Below, piece after piece: positions 25,500-33,377 of a stretch of 64,000 nucleotides of DNA (its first letter is position 1; each line of letters opens with the position of its first letter). The DNA lies in the NCBI GenBank assembly GCA_019240115.1, contig JAFAYV010000052.1, positions 1 to 64,000 of the forward strand, written 5' to 3'. The position numbers and the translations under genes were made by a program. The stretch is from Solirubrobacterales bacterium. GTDB lineage: Bacteria > Actinomycetota > Thermoleophilia > Solirubrobacterales > Solirubrobacteraceae. The notes beneath the pieces are model-generated. The model searched no databases and was not told the DNA's origin. It saw only the letters and a program-made list of their open reading frames with translations.

Positions 25500-26966
25500 C
25501 TAGTGGGCGAGCCTGTCCTGCAGCGACATCGACGCCTGGCCGGCCGCGGTGTTCAACGGGTTGACGTTGTGCGCCGCCATGTATTGCGCGGTGACCGGCA
25601 GGAACGACGCCAGCAGGAACACGGTCAGGGCGATCGAGATGCGCCGCAGCCGCAGGCTCGTCCCCAATCCAGCCAGGGGCAGCAGCCACACGACGTACCA
25701 GGGGACGAGCCAGGCCAGGCTGCCGATGAGCGCGAGCGTCGACCACCCGGCACCGTTGCACCACTGGCGCCGCCAGAACTGGTGCGCGACGACGAGGACG
25801 ACGGCGACGGTGGCGATTCGCAGCAACCACGGCGTTCCGCCACCGAGGTGCAGCAACAGGCCAACCACATTGGGGATGCTGAAGTCGGTCAACAGGGAGC
25901 TCTGCTGCTGGAGGTTAGGGATCGAGAGGCCGAACAGGGCGAGGCTGAGCGCCGCCAGCGGGATCGCCCCCAGCACCACGCCGACGATCAACCGCACCTG
26001 TCGCCGACGGTCGCGCGCCGCCAGCAGCAGGAACGGCAGCAGCAGCACCGCGGTGAACTTGACCGCGATCGCGACGACCAGCAGCACGCCGGCCCATCCG
26101 CCGCGGCGGTGCAGCACGAGCGCGATCGCTCCCATCGAGGCGGTGAGCATGAAGAAGTCGTTGTGAAATCCCGCGACGGCGTAGATGAGGAAGATCGGGT
26201 TCAGCGCGGTGAACGCGAGCGGGAAGCGCGGATCGCGGCCTAGACGCCGGGCGCACTCCCAGACGAGCGCGAGGAAGCCGAGGCTGAGCGCGACCGTGAC
26301 CGACTTCAGCGTCCAGAAGGCGACCGGCAGCGAGACGAGGCCGAGCGGATAGGTGAAGGCGGTGAACAGCGGCCCGTAGGGGCTGCGCAGCGAGTGCCAG
26401 CTCGTGAACCGGTAGACCGGGTCGAACATCTCCTGGCGGATGACGTGCGCGTACGGGTTGAGGTGATGCAGCGCCCCGAGGCGCGCGTAGCCGACGTAGT
26501 TGAACAGGTCGGTGAGCTGTAGCGGCGGGCTGAGGAGCAGGATCGCATGCAGGGCGACGACGACGATCGCGATCGTGCGCATCGAGAACGTCCGCACCGA
26601 CGCGATGACGAGCATCCAGGCGATCGTCATCGCCACCAGCAGGACGCTGAACACGAGCCCGACGATGTGCGGGCTCGTGACGAGGCGCACGCTGATGTCG
26701 TGCAGTGGCCCCGCCTCCCAGTTGGGGAAGGTCTCCGCGCTGGCGGGAACGAGCACCGACGGGTCGGCGGCCGCGGTGGCGACGACGAGGAACGTGGCGA
26801 TGACGACGACGGCGAGCGCGACCCGCGCGGTCACCGGCCCGATCCGCACCTGCGTCGGCGCGCGCAGCGTCGGGGCCGCGACCCCGATCGGGAGATCGGC
26901 GGTCGCGCTCGCCGACGCCGGCGCCAGCCGGAGCGAAGGCCGCAGAGAGTCGAAGAGCTCGCGCAT
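25500..26966 (-). CDS. Polyprenol-phosphate-mannose-type glycosyltransferase (GT87/MptA-B-like)
   Basis: 488 residues, about 12 membrane helices. LTDLFNYVGYARLGALHHLNPY, SLRSPYGPLFTAF and GFHNDFFMLTA are typical of actinobacterial alpha-mannosyltransferases such as MptA/MptB and other GT-C enzymes. Hydrophilic N-terminus of about 45 residues. TATCTT lies 5 nt before the ATG. Followed after 5 bp by another membrane protein. Sugar and acceptor not determined. Confidence 0.75.
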   Translation of the reverse strand: MRELFDSLRPSLRLAPASASATADLPIGVAAPTLRAPTQVRIGPVTARVALAVVVIATFLVVATAAADPSVLVPASAETFPNWEAGPLHDISVRLVTSPHIVGLVFSVLLVAMTIAWMLVIASVRTFSMRTIAIVVVALHAILLLSPPLQLTDLFNYVGYARLGALHHLNPYAHVIRQEMFDPVYRFTSWHSLRSPYGPLFTAFTYPLGLVSLPVAFWTLKSVTVALSLGFLALVWECARRLGRDPRFPLAFTALNPIFLIYAVAGFHNDFFMLTASMGAIALVLHRRGGWAGVLLVVAIAVKFTAVLLLPFLLLAARDRRRQVRLIVGVVLGAIPLAALSLALFGLSIPNLQQQSSLLTDFSIPNVVGLLLHLGGGTPWLLRIATVAVVLVVAHQFWRRQWCNGAGWSTLALIGSLAWLVPWYVVWLLPLAGLGTSLRLRRISIALTVFLLASFLPVTAQYMAAHNVNPLNTAAGQASMSLQDRLAH

Positions 26967-27025
26967 GCGTGAAGATAGTGCCGTTCACCCCGGCTGACCT
27001 GCGTCGTAGACGGGTTGAGATCATG

Positions 27026-27748
27026 TTAAGCGCCGGGTCGAGCGCGAGGGTCGCGGATCGTCTTGCGCAGCGCGCGATCCTCGTCAGCGCTCAGCCGGCG
27101 GGCCTCCCCGGGGGCGAGGTCGCCGAGCGCGAGCGGCCCGAAGCCGACGCGCTCGAGGCTGCGCACGCGGTGGCCGACGGCCTCGCACATGCGCTTGACC
27201 TGGCGGTTGCGTCCCTCGTGAATCGTCAGCTCGATCGTGTCGGGGCGCAGGCGCCGCACCCGCGCGGGAGCGGTCGGCCCGTCGTGCAGCGCCACCCCGG
27301 AGCGCAGCGCGCCGAGCGCGTCGTCTGAGATCGGCGAGCGCCACAGCCGGACGCGATAGGTCTTGGCCACCTCGTAGCGGGGATGGGTCAGGCGGTGGGC
27401 CAGGTTCCCGTCGTTGGTCAGCAGGATGAGACCGGTGGTGTCGATGTCCAGGCGCCCCACCGGATAGAGCCGCAGCGGAGAATCGACGAGCGAGACCACG
27501 GTGCGCCGGTGCTGGGGATCGCGGACGGTGGAGACCACGCCGGCCGGCTTGTTGACGACGAGCACCAGCCGCTGGTCGGGCGGCTGGACGGCGTCGCCGT
27601 CGCAGGTGACGGCGTCCTCGGGGCCGACATCGCGCGCGGGGTCGTCGACCGTCTCGCCGTTGACACCGATCCGGCCCTCACGGATCAGCTGCTCGCAGGC
27701 ACGACGCGACGCCACCCCAGCGCTCGCCAGGAACTTCACCAAGCGCAC
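27026..27748 (-). CDS. rRNA pseudouridine synthase, RsuA/RluB family
   Basis: 240 residues. N-terminal S4 RNA-binding domain (MRLVKFLASAGVASRRACEQLI), then catalytic domain with GRLDIDTTGLILLTNDG (the catalytic Asp in GRLD) and EGRNRQVKRMCEAVGH. Members act on 23S (RluB, RluE) or 16S (RsuA) rRNA; the gene beside scpA/scpB is usually rluB. GTG start 6 nt after TATGGT. Divergent from rlmN with only 18 bp between start codons. Confidence 0.92.
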   Translation of the reverse strand: MRLVKFLASAGVASRRACEQLIREGRIGVNGETVDDPARDVGPEDAVTCDGDAVQPPDQRLVLVVNKPAGVVSTVRDPQHRRTVVSLVDSPLRLYPVGRLDIDTTGLILLTNDGNLAHRLTHPRYEVAKTYRVRLWRSPISDDALGALRSGVALHDGPTAPARVRRLRPDTIELTIHEGRNRQVKRMCEAVGHRVRSLERVGFGPLALGDLAPGEARRLSADEDRALRKTIRDPRARPGA

Positions 27749-27754
27749 GGTGGC

Positions 27755-27760
27755 ACCATA
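27755..27760 (-). promoter_or_regulatory. Candidate leaderless -10 box (TATGGT) of the pseudouridine synthase
   Basis: TATGGT-N6-GTG. The box lies within the 18-bp spacer shared with the divergent rlmN. Confidence 0.4.
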
Positions 27761-27766
27761 GACAGC

Positions 27767-28786
27767 ATGGACATGCCCCTGCTCCAGCAGACGCTCTCCG
27801 AGCTGGGCCAGCCAGCCTACCGCGAGCGCCAGATCTGGCGCTGGCTCTCCCAGGGCGCCGACAGCTTCGAGGTGATGACCGACCTGCCGCGGGGGCTGCG
27901 CGAGGCGCTCGGAGAGCGCCTGGCGTTCTCGAGCCTCACCCTCGAGCGCGAGGCGCGCGCCCGCGACGGGACGGTCAAGGCGCTGCTACGCACGCGCGAC
28001 GGACGCCCCGTCGAGGCGGTGCTGATGACTTATCGGGCACCGCGCGGGGTCCGCGGTGCTGATCCCGGCGCCGCCGGGCGGCGGTCGCTGTGCCTGTCCT
28101 CGCAGTCGGGCTGCCCCCTGACCTGCCGCTTCTGCGCCACCGGCGCGATGCGCTTTCACCGCAACCTGTCCGCCTCGGAGATCGTCGACCAGGCGCTGCA
28201 CTTCCGTCGCTCCGGCCCCGTCGACCACGCCGTGTTCATGGGCATGGGCGAGCCGATGATGAACCTCGACGCGGTACTGGAGGCCTGTGCGCGGCTGCCG
28301 GCGATCGGCATCAGCCACCGCCGCACGGCGATCTCCACCGTCGGCTGGATCCCCGGCATCCGCCGGCTCACGTCAGAGCCGATGCCGATCCGCCTCGCGC
28401 TTTCGCTGCACGCCGCCGACGACGCCCTGCGCTGCGCGCTGATGCCGGTCAACGAGCGCTACCCCCTCGCCGACGTGCTGCAGGCGTGCCGCGAGCACTA
28501 CGAGCGCAAGCGCCGCCGCGTGTTCGTCGAGTACGTGATGCTCGCCGGGGTCAACGACTCCCACGTCCAGGCGCGCCAGCTCGCCGCGGTGCTCGACCCC
28601 CGGATCTTCAAGGTCAACCTCATCCCGTTCAACCCCACCGACGCGCCCTACGAGGGATCGAGCCCGAAGGCGATCGAGGCGTTCCGCGCGGAGCTCGAGC
28701 GTCAGGGCCTCGGGGCGACCGTCCGCCTCACCCGCGGGCGCGACATCGACGCCGCCTGCGGGCAGCTCGCTGCCCGGGGCGCCTGA
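27767..28786 (+). CDS. rlmN: 23S rRNA (adenine2503-C2) / tRNA methyltransferase, radical SAM
   Basis: 339 residues from ATG 27767 (MDMPLLQQTLSELGQPAYR); a second ATG is two codons on. Radical-SAM cysteines C116, C120 and C123 (CPLTCRFC), GMGEPMMN, and the C-terminal resolving Cys near 331 (DIDAACGQL) are present. N-terminal helical RNA-binding domain as in RlmN. The open frame extends upstream only antisense to the pseudouridine synthase. Confidence 0.96.
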   Translation: MDMPLLQQTLSELGQPAYRERQIWRWLSQGADSFEVMTDLPRGLREALGERLAFSSLTLEREARARDGTVKALLRTRDGRPVEAVLMTYRAPRGVRGADPGAAGRRSLCLSSQSGCPLTCRFCATGAMRFHRNLSASEIVDQALHFRRSGPVDHAVFMGMGEPMMNLDAVLEACARLPAIGISHRRTAISTVGWIPGIRRLTSEPMPIRLALSLHAADDALRCALMPVNERYPLADVLQACREHYERKRRRVFVEYVMLAGVNDSHVQARQLAAVLDPRIFKVNLIPFNPTDAPYEGSSPKAIEAFRAELERQGLGATVRLTRGRDIDAACGQLAARGA

Positions 28787-28837
28787 GCCGGCGCGTCGGC
28801 CGCCTCAGGGCGACGAATCCGGTGTCCTCAACGGCCG

Positions 28838-28937
28838 CATCGGCAACCCGGCGACGCCGCGGAGGAGCCTCACCGGCGACACCGGCGCCGCGGCGGAGGA
28901 GCCTCATCGGCGACGCCGGCGACGCGGCGGAGGATCG
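28838..28937. repeat. Three 33-34 bp tandem repeats between rlmN and scpB
   Basis: Units begin near 28838, 28871 and 28905 and share CGGCGACnCCGGCG and GCGGAGGAGCCT. They lie between the convergent rlmN and scpB 3' ends. No gene recognised; the GC-rich units could act in termination. Confidence 0.65.
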
Positions 28938-28946
28938 AGAGCTCCG

Positions 28947-29546
28947 CTACCCGTGGCCGTTGGACGAGCCGGCGATCCCGCCCCGTGCCTCGCCGGCGCG
29001 CAGCAGCCGCTCGCGCAGCTCGTGCTCGAACTCGGGCGAGGGGTCAAAGCCCGCGACGTCGGGCAGCTCGCCGAGCTCGCGCAGGCCGAACAGCGCCAGG
29101 AACAGCGTCGAGGTGCGATACAGGGCGGCCCCGAACGGCGACCGGCCGGACTCCTCGATGAGGCCGCGCTCGAGCAGGGTGCCGACCGCCGACTCGGCGC
29201 TGACCCCGCGGATGCGCGCGATCTCCGGGCGCGACACCGGCTGCAGGTAGGCGACGATCGCCAGCGTCTCGGCCTGGGCGGCGGTCAACGGCGGGGTGCG
29301 GGGCTTGGCCAGCAGAGCTCGGGCCGCCGGCTCGGCGTCGGGATGGCTGCTCAGCGCCCAGCCGCCCGCGAGCTCGCGGAGCACGAGCCCGTGACCGTCC
29401 CGCTCGTAGTGTTGGACAAGCTCCTGGAGCGCCGCGCGGACCTCGTCGGCCTCGGCCTCGGCGGCCTGCGCGAGCGCCGCGACCGGCACCGGGTCGGCGC
29501 TGAGAAACAGCAGCGCCTCGAGCGTGCGCGGCAGCTCGGCGATCAC
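28947..29546 (-). CDS. scpB: Segregation and condensation protein B
   Basis: 199 residues, winged-helix pair protein of the SMC-ScpAB condensin. LEALLFLSADPVPVAALAQ, LTAAQAETLAIVAYLQPVSRPEIARIRGV and GRSPFGAALYRTSTLFLALFGL match the family. GTG start overlaps the scpA stop (GTGA). The C-terminus ends in a short Gly/Ser-rich tail. Confidence 0.95.
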   Translation of the reverse strand: MIAELPRTLEALLFLSADPVPVAALAQAAEAEADEVRAALQELVQHYERDGHGLVLRELAGGWALSSHPDAEPAARALLAKPRTPPLTAAQAETLAIVAYLQPVSRPEIARIRGVSAESAVGTLLERGLIEESGRSPFGAALYRTSTLFLALFGLRELGELPDVAGFDPSPEFEHELRERLLRAGEARGGIAGSSNGHG

Positions 29547-30337
29547 GCGGCGGAGACCGGGACGCGGATCGCCGGCGCCGGCTCGGCCTCCGGCGCGCGC
29601 AGCGCCGGCTCGGCCTCCGGCGGGCGGCTGACGGTGATCTCGGCGAACGGTTCGTCCTGGACCCAGGTCGCCTCCCCCTGCTTGTGCAGCTCGAGCAGCG
29701 CGTACAGGGTGACCGCGATCGTCACCCGGTCGGCGCGGCCGAGCGCCTCGGCGAAGGTGAAGCGTCCGGCGGCGAGCAGGCGCCGCAGGTGGCGCAGGCG
29801 CTCGGCGACGGTCACCGTGGCCACCGTGATGTGCCGGACGTCGACCGGGGGCGGGATCGTCGTCAGATGGCCGATCGCCGCCGCCAGCAGCCCCGGGTCA
29901 TAGACGGCCACGGCGTCGCGCTCGGGGGCGCGACGCAGCTGCGGCGGCAGCGGCGCGGACCGGAAGCGGTACCCGGACTCCTCGCCCAGGCGCGCGTGGA
30001 GGTGCGCGGCGGCGCTGCGATAGCGCTGGGCGTCGAGCAGGCGGGCGAGCAGCTCCTCGGCGGCCTCGCCGGGGTCGAGCTCGACCTCGTCGATCTCCTC
30101 GCCCGGCAGCAGCAGCCGCGACTTCAGCTCCAACAGGGCGGCGATGAGCACGAGGAACTCGGTCGCCGCCTCGAGATCGAGCTCGCCGCTCGCATCGAGA
30201 TGGTCGATGTAGGCGATGACCACCTCGGCGAGGTCGACCTCGAGCAGGTCGACCTCCTCGCGCAGCACGAGCGTCAGCAGCAGGTCGAACGGACCGGCGA
30301 AGACGTCGAGATCGAGCTCCAGATACTGCAGCGTCAC
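29543..30337 (-). CDS. scpA: Segregation and condensation protein A (kleisin)
   Basis: 264 residues. FAGPFDLLLTLVLREEVDLLEVDLAEV is the kleisin N-terminal SMC-binding region; a central acidic stretch (EEIDEVELDPGEAAEELL) and C-terminal winged helix follow. About 25 C-terminal residues contain a duplicated PPEAEPALRAPEAEPA segment. GTG start lies 7 nt after a TAGGCT box. Confidence 0.95.
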   Translation of the reverse strand: MTLQYLELDLDVFAGPFDLLLTLVLREEVDLLEVDLAEVVIAYIDHLDASGELDLEAATEFLVLIAALLELKSRLLLPGEEIDEVELDPGEAAEELLARLLDAQRYRSAAAHLHARLGEESGYRFRSAPLPPQLRRAPERDAVAVYDPGLLAAAIGHLTTIPPPVDVRHITVATVTVAERLRHLRRLLAAGRFTFAEALGRADRVTIAVTLYALLELHKQGEATWVQDEPFAEITVSRPPEAEPALRAPEAEPAPAIRVPVSAA

Positions 30338-30344
30338 GATCGCA

Positions 30345-30350
30345 AGCCTA
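30345..30350 (-). promoter_or_regulatory. Candidate leaderless -10 box (TAGGCT) of scpAB
   Basis: TAGGCT-N7-GTG in the 10-bp spacer and end of trpS. Confidence 0.4.
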
Positions 30351-31343
30351 ACCGCGCGACCGGACCGCTCCCACCCCCATCGCCGCGCGCACGTCGACGA
30401 TCGTCGCCGCGGCGATCGCCCGCGCCTTGTCGGCGCCCGCCTCGAGGATCCGCTCGAGCTCGGCCTCGTCGCCGCGCAGCGTCCGATAGCGCTCGCGCAC
30501 CGGTGCGAGGTAGTCGACCACCGCGTCGGCGACCGCCTGCTTGAACGCGCCGTAGCCCGAGCCGTCGAACTCCTGCTCGACCGTCTCGGGCGCGACGCCG
30601 CGGACGACGGCGAGGATGTCGACGAGGTTGGAGATCCCCGGCTTGTCGGGGGCGCGGCGGACCTCGGTGCCAGCGTCGGTGACCGCGGAGCGGATCTTCT
30701 TGGCGACCGTCGCGGGCTCGTCGAGGAGCAGAACGGTTCCCTGGGCGGTGCCGCCGGTCGTCGACATCTTGTTCTCGGGGGCTCCGAGGTCCATGATCCG
30801 CGCCCCCACCGCCGGGATCCGGGGCTCGGGAACGACGAGCGTCTCGCCGAAGCGGGCGTTGAAGCGCTCCGCGACGTCGCGCATCAGCTCGACGTGCTGG
30901 CGTTGATCCTCGCCGACCGGGACCTCGTGCGCCCGGTAGGCGAGCACGTCGGCGGCCATCAGCACCGGGTAGGTGAAGAGCCCGGCGGTGACGAGCTCTC
31001 GCTGGGCGCCCGCCTTGTCCTTGAACTGCGTCATCCTCGTCAGCTCGCCGTAGGACGTGACCGCCATCAGCAGCCACGTCAGCTCGCTGTGCTCGGGCAC
31101 GTCGGACTGGCGAAAGAAGATGCAGCGCTCCGGATCGAGGCCCGCGGCGAGCAGCGTCGCCTGGGTGTCGTAGACCGCGTCGCGCAGCGCCTCGGGCTGG
31201 TACGGGACGGTGAGCGCGTGCAGGTCGACGACGCAGTAGATCGCCTCGCCGCGATCCTGGCCGGCCACGTACTGGGTGATCGCGCCGATGTAGTTGCCCA
31301 GGTGCTTGCGTCCGGTGGGCTGGATACCGGAGAAGATGCGCAT
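30348..31343 (-). CDS. trpS: Tryptophanyl-tRNA synthetase
   Basis: 331 residues. Class I synthetase with HLGN (14-17) in place of HIGH and FSGIQPTGRKHLGNYIGA. The second signature reads KMSTT rather than KMSKS, so the second lysine is a threonine; GTVLLLDEP follows normally. VGEDQRQHVELMRDVAERFN is the tryptophan/dimer region. TAGCCT lies 9 nt before the ATG, with no leader room for a T-box. Confidence 0.95.
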   Translation of the reverse strand: MRIFSGIQPTGRKHLGNYIGAITQYVAGQDRGEAIYCVVDLHALTVPYQPEALRDAVYDTQATLLAAGLDPERCIFFRQSDVPEHSELTWLLMAVTSYGELTRMTQFKDKAGAQRELVTAGLFTYPVLMAADVLAYRAHEVPVGEDQRQHVELMRDVAERFNARFGETLVVPEPRIPAVGARIMDLGAPENKMSTTGGTAQGTVLLLDEPATVAKKIRSAVTDAGTEVRRAPDKPGISNLVDILAVVRGVAPETVEQEFDGSGYGAFKQAVADAVVDYLAPVRERYRTLRGDEAELERILEAGADKARAIAAATIVDVRAAMGVGAVRSRG

Positions 31344-31352
31344 CGACGGCGC

Positions 31353-31358
31353 AGGCTA
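31353..31358 (-). promoter_or_regulatory. Candidate -10 box (TAGCCT) of trpS
   Basis: TAGCCT-N9-ATG. It falls at the edge of a 42-bp tandem duplication. Confidence 0.35.
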
Positions 31359-31436
31359 CAGCGCCCCCGTCCGGCCACTGGTGCCCCGACGCGGCGGCTA
31401 CCGCGCCCCCGTCGGCCACTGGTGCTCCGGACGCGG
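31354..31436. repeat. 42-bp tandem duplication upstream of trpS
   Basis: GGCTAC(A/C)GCGCCCCCGTC begins at 31354 and again at 31396; the copies match at nearly every base through CACTGGTG and GACGCGG. It occupies the rhomboid-trpS spacer. No gene seen. Confidence 0.75.
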
Positions 31437-31445
31437 ATACGAGCG

Positions 31446-32126
31446 CTACTGCGCGAGCGCCCGGTCCAGCGCGTCGCCGTGGGTCCGCCCGCCGAGCGCC
31501 TCCGCGCCCGGCGGGGTCCCGGAAGGCGTCCCGCGGCCCGCTCGGGCGCGGTGGGCGCCCAGCAGCCAGGCTGCGACGACGCCGCCGATCGCCCCGCACG
31601 CGTGCCCCTGCCACGAGATGCCGTGCTGGGGCACGAGGCTCGAGAGCAGCGCGCCGCCCCACACGACCCCGACGACGAGGCCGATGAGGATCTCGACCCA
31701 GCTGCGATCGAAGACCCCGCGCGTCAGCAGATAGGTGGCATAGCCGAACACGATCCCGCTGGCGCCGACCGTCTCGGTCCCCGAGGGAGCGATCAGCCAC
31801 GTCCCGAACCCGCCGATCAGCATGACGATCAGCGTCACCAGCGCGAGCCGAGCGGCACCGCGCAGCGCGACGAAGACCCCCATGAACACCAACGGGATCG
31901 TGTTGTCGATCAGGTGCGCCCAGCCGACGTGCAGGAACGGCGCGGTGAAGATCGCCCACAGGTGCCCGATGCTGCGCGCGTAGATCGCCCCTTCGTCGTC
32001 GAGGCCGTGGCCGCCGGTCGTCAGCGCATTGATCGCCTCGATCAGCCACATCAGCCCGACGATCGCGGCGAGGAGCGCCAATCCCTCGGCGGGTTGTCGA
32101 CTCCGAGGCCGCAGACGCTGCATCAC
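31446..32126 (-). CDS. Rhomboid-family intramembrane serine protease
   Basis: 226 residues with six membrane helices. FLHVGWAHLIDNTIPL (oxyanion-side His/Asn loop), GASGIVFGY with the nucleophile Ser, and QGHACGAIGG with the catalytic His are all present, so it is predicted active. The final 40 residues are hydrophilic Gly/Arg-rich. Substrate unknown. It lies between an M20 hydrolase gene and trpS on the same strand. Confidence 0.9.
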   Translation of the reverse strand: MMQRLRPRSRQPAEGLALLAAIVGLMWLIEAINALTTGGHGLDDEGAIYARSIGHLWAIFTAPFLHVGWAHLIDNTIPLVFMGVFVALRGAARLALVTLIVMLIGGFGTWLIAPSGTETVGASGIVFGYATYLLTRGVFDRSWVEILIGLVVGVVWGGALLSSLVPQHGISWQGHACGAIGGVVAAWLLGAHRARAGRGTPSGTPPGAEALGGRTHGDALDRALAQ

Positions 32127-32205
32127 GCCTGAAAGGATGACATGCCGGGCACGCCGGCCGGAGAGCCGCTGCTGCAGCCGGGCAGGCCGGCCTGCGAGCC
32201 GCCGC

Positions 32206-33366
32206 TCAGCCGGCCGGCGATTCTGAAATGCTGAGCGCCGCCCGAGTGACCGCCAGCGCGATCTCGGCCCGCTCGCGCAGCGCGTCGGCGAGGACGAACT
32301 CCTCCGGGGTGTGGGCGCCGCCCCCGCGCGGGCCGAGCCCGTCGACGGTCAGCGCGATCGTGTCGGCGAAGTGGCTGGCGTCGCTCGCCCCGCCCCGAGC
32401 GATGCCGACGACGGGGCGGCCGGTGAGCCGCGAGGCCCGCGCCAGCAGATCGGCGGTCGCCGCGCGCGAGTCCATCGCCGGCCAGCGCCGCTCCATCCGG
32501 GGCCGCAGCATGACCTCCTCGGACGCGGGCTCGATCGCGGCCAGCACCGGATCGAACGCGGCCAGCCGGCGCGCGCGCAGGTCGACGATCAGCTCGCCGT
32601 TCGCGGGCACGACGTTGAACGCGTCGCCGGAGCGCATCACGGTCGGCACCGCGCTCAGCTGGTCGACCCCGCCGGGGTCGTGCAGCCGCGCGATCGCCTG
32701 CGCGGTCCGCGCGAGCGCGAGCAGCGCGTTGCGCCCCCGGTCCGGGGCACTCCCAGAGTGCGCGGCGCGGCCCTCGGCGACGACGCGCAGCGTCCCCGCG
32801 GCCTTGCGGGTCACGACGACGCCCTCCTCGCCGTCGGGCGTCAGCTGCCCGGCCTCGAAGCACAGGCAGGCGTCGTAGCCGGCGAACCGCGGCGCGTGCA
32901 CGAACGGCGACACGCGCCACTCCTCGTCGGTGACGAGCAGGATCGCGAGCTCGGCGAAGCTCGACGGATCCTCGGCGAGGGCTCGGGCGACGCCGAGAGC
33001 GAGGATGTCGCCGCCCTTCATGTCGGTGGCCCCGGTCCCGTACAGGCGCTCGCCGTCGCGCCGCAGCGGCTGGTGGGCGTCGTGGCCGATGACCGTGTCG
33101 ACGTGGCCGACGAGGAGCGCCCGCCGGGCCCCCGTGCCCGTGACGGTGGCGACGAGGTCGGGCGCGCTGCCCGCGGTCGAGCACGTCGGGCGCTCGATCT
33201 CGGCGCCGGGCGGCAGCAGCGAGACGCACAGCGCCAGCGCCGCCTCGGCGCCCGGCACGTCGCCCGAGGGCGACGAGATGTCGACGAGCGCCGCCAGCTC
33301 CTCGGGCGCTCGCGCGGCGATCTCCCACGCGGCGTCGCGGATCGCCGGGTCGGCGACGCCGGTCAC
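32206..33366 (-). CDS. M20-family metallohydrolase (DapE/carboxypeptidase G2-like)
   Basis: 386 residues from GTG 33366, 11 bp after gcvPB. VGHVDTVIG (metal His, catalytic Asp), GATDMKGGDI (bridging Asp), VTDEEW (catalytic Glu), GRAAHSG and GGASDASHF fit the M20 di-zinc fold with lid domain. DapE (N-succinyl-diaminopimelate desuccinylase) is plausible since MurE is meso-DAP type, but other M20 peptidases cannot be excluded. Confidence 0.85.
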   Translation of the reverse strand: MTGVADPAIRDAAWEIAARAPEELAALVDISSPSGDVPGAEAALALCVSLLPPGAEIERPTCSTAGSAPDLVATVTGTGARRALLVGHVDTVIGHDAHQPLRRDGERLYGTGATDMKGGDILALGVARALAEDPSSFAELAILLVTDEEWRVSPFVHAPRFAGYDACLCFEAGQLTPDGEEGVVVTRKAAGTLRVVAEGRAAHSGSAPDRGRNALLALARTAQAIARLHDPGGVDQLSAVPTVMRSGDAFNVVPANGELIVDLRARRLAAFDPVLAAIEPASEEVMLRPRMERRWPAMDSRAATADLLARASRLTGRPVVGIARGGASDASHFADTIALTVDGLGPRGGGAHTPEEFVLADALRERAEIALAVTRAALSISESPAG

Positions 33367-33377
33367 GCGGCCACCGT

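Noticed and set aside
31344-31445. T-box leader or short ORF (GYRAPVGHWCSGRGYERYC) upstream of trpS
   Set aside because: Space is a 42-bp duplication without T-box motifs; the peptide is a product of the repeat and lies on the opposite strand to trpS.
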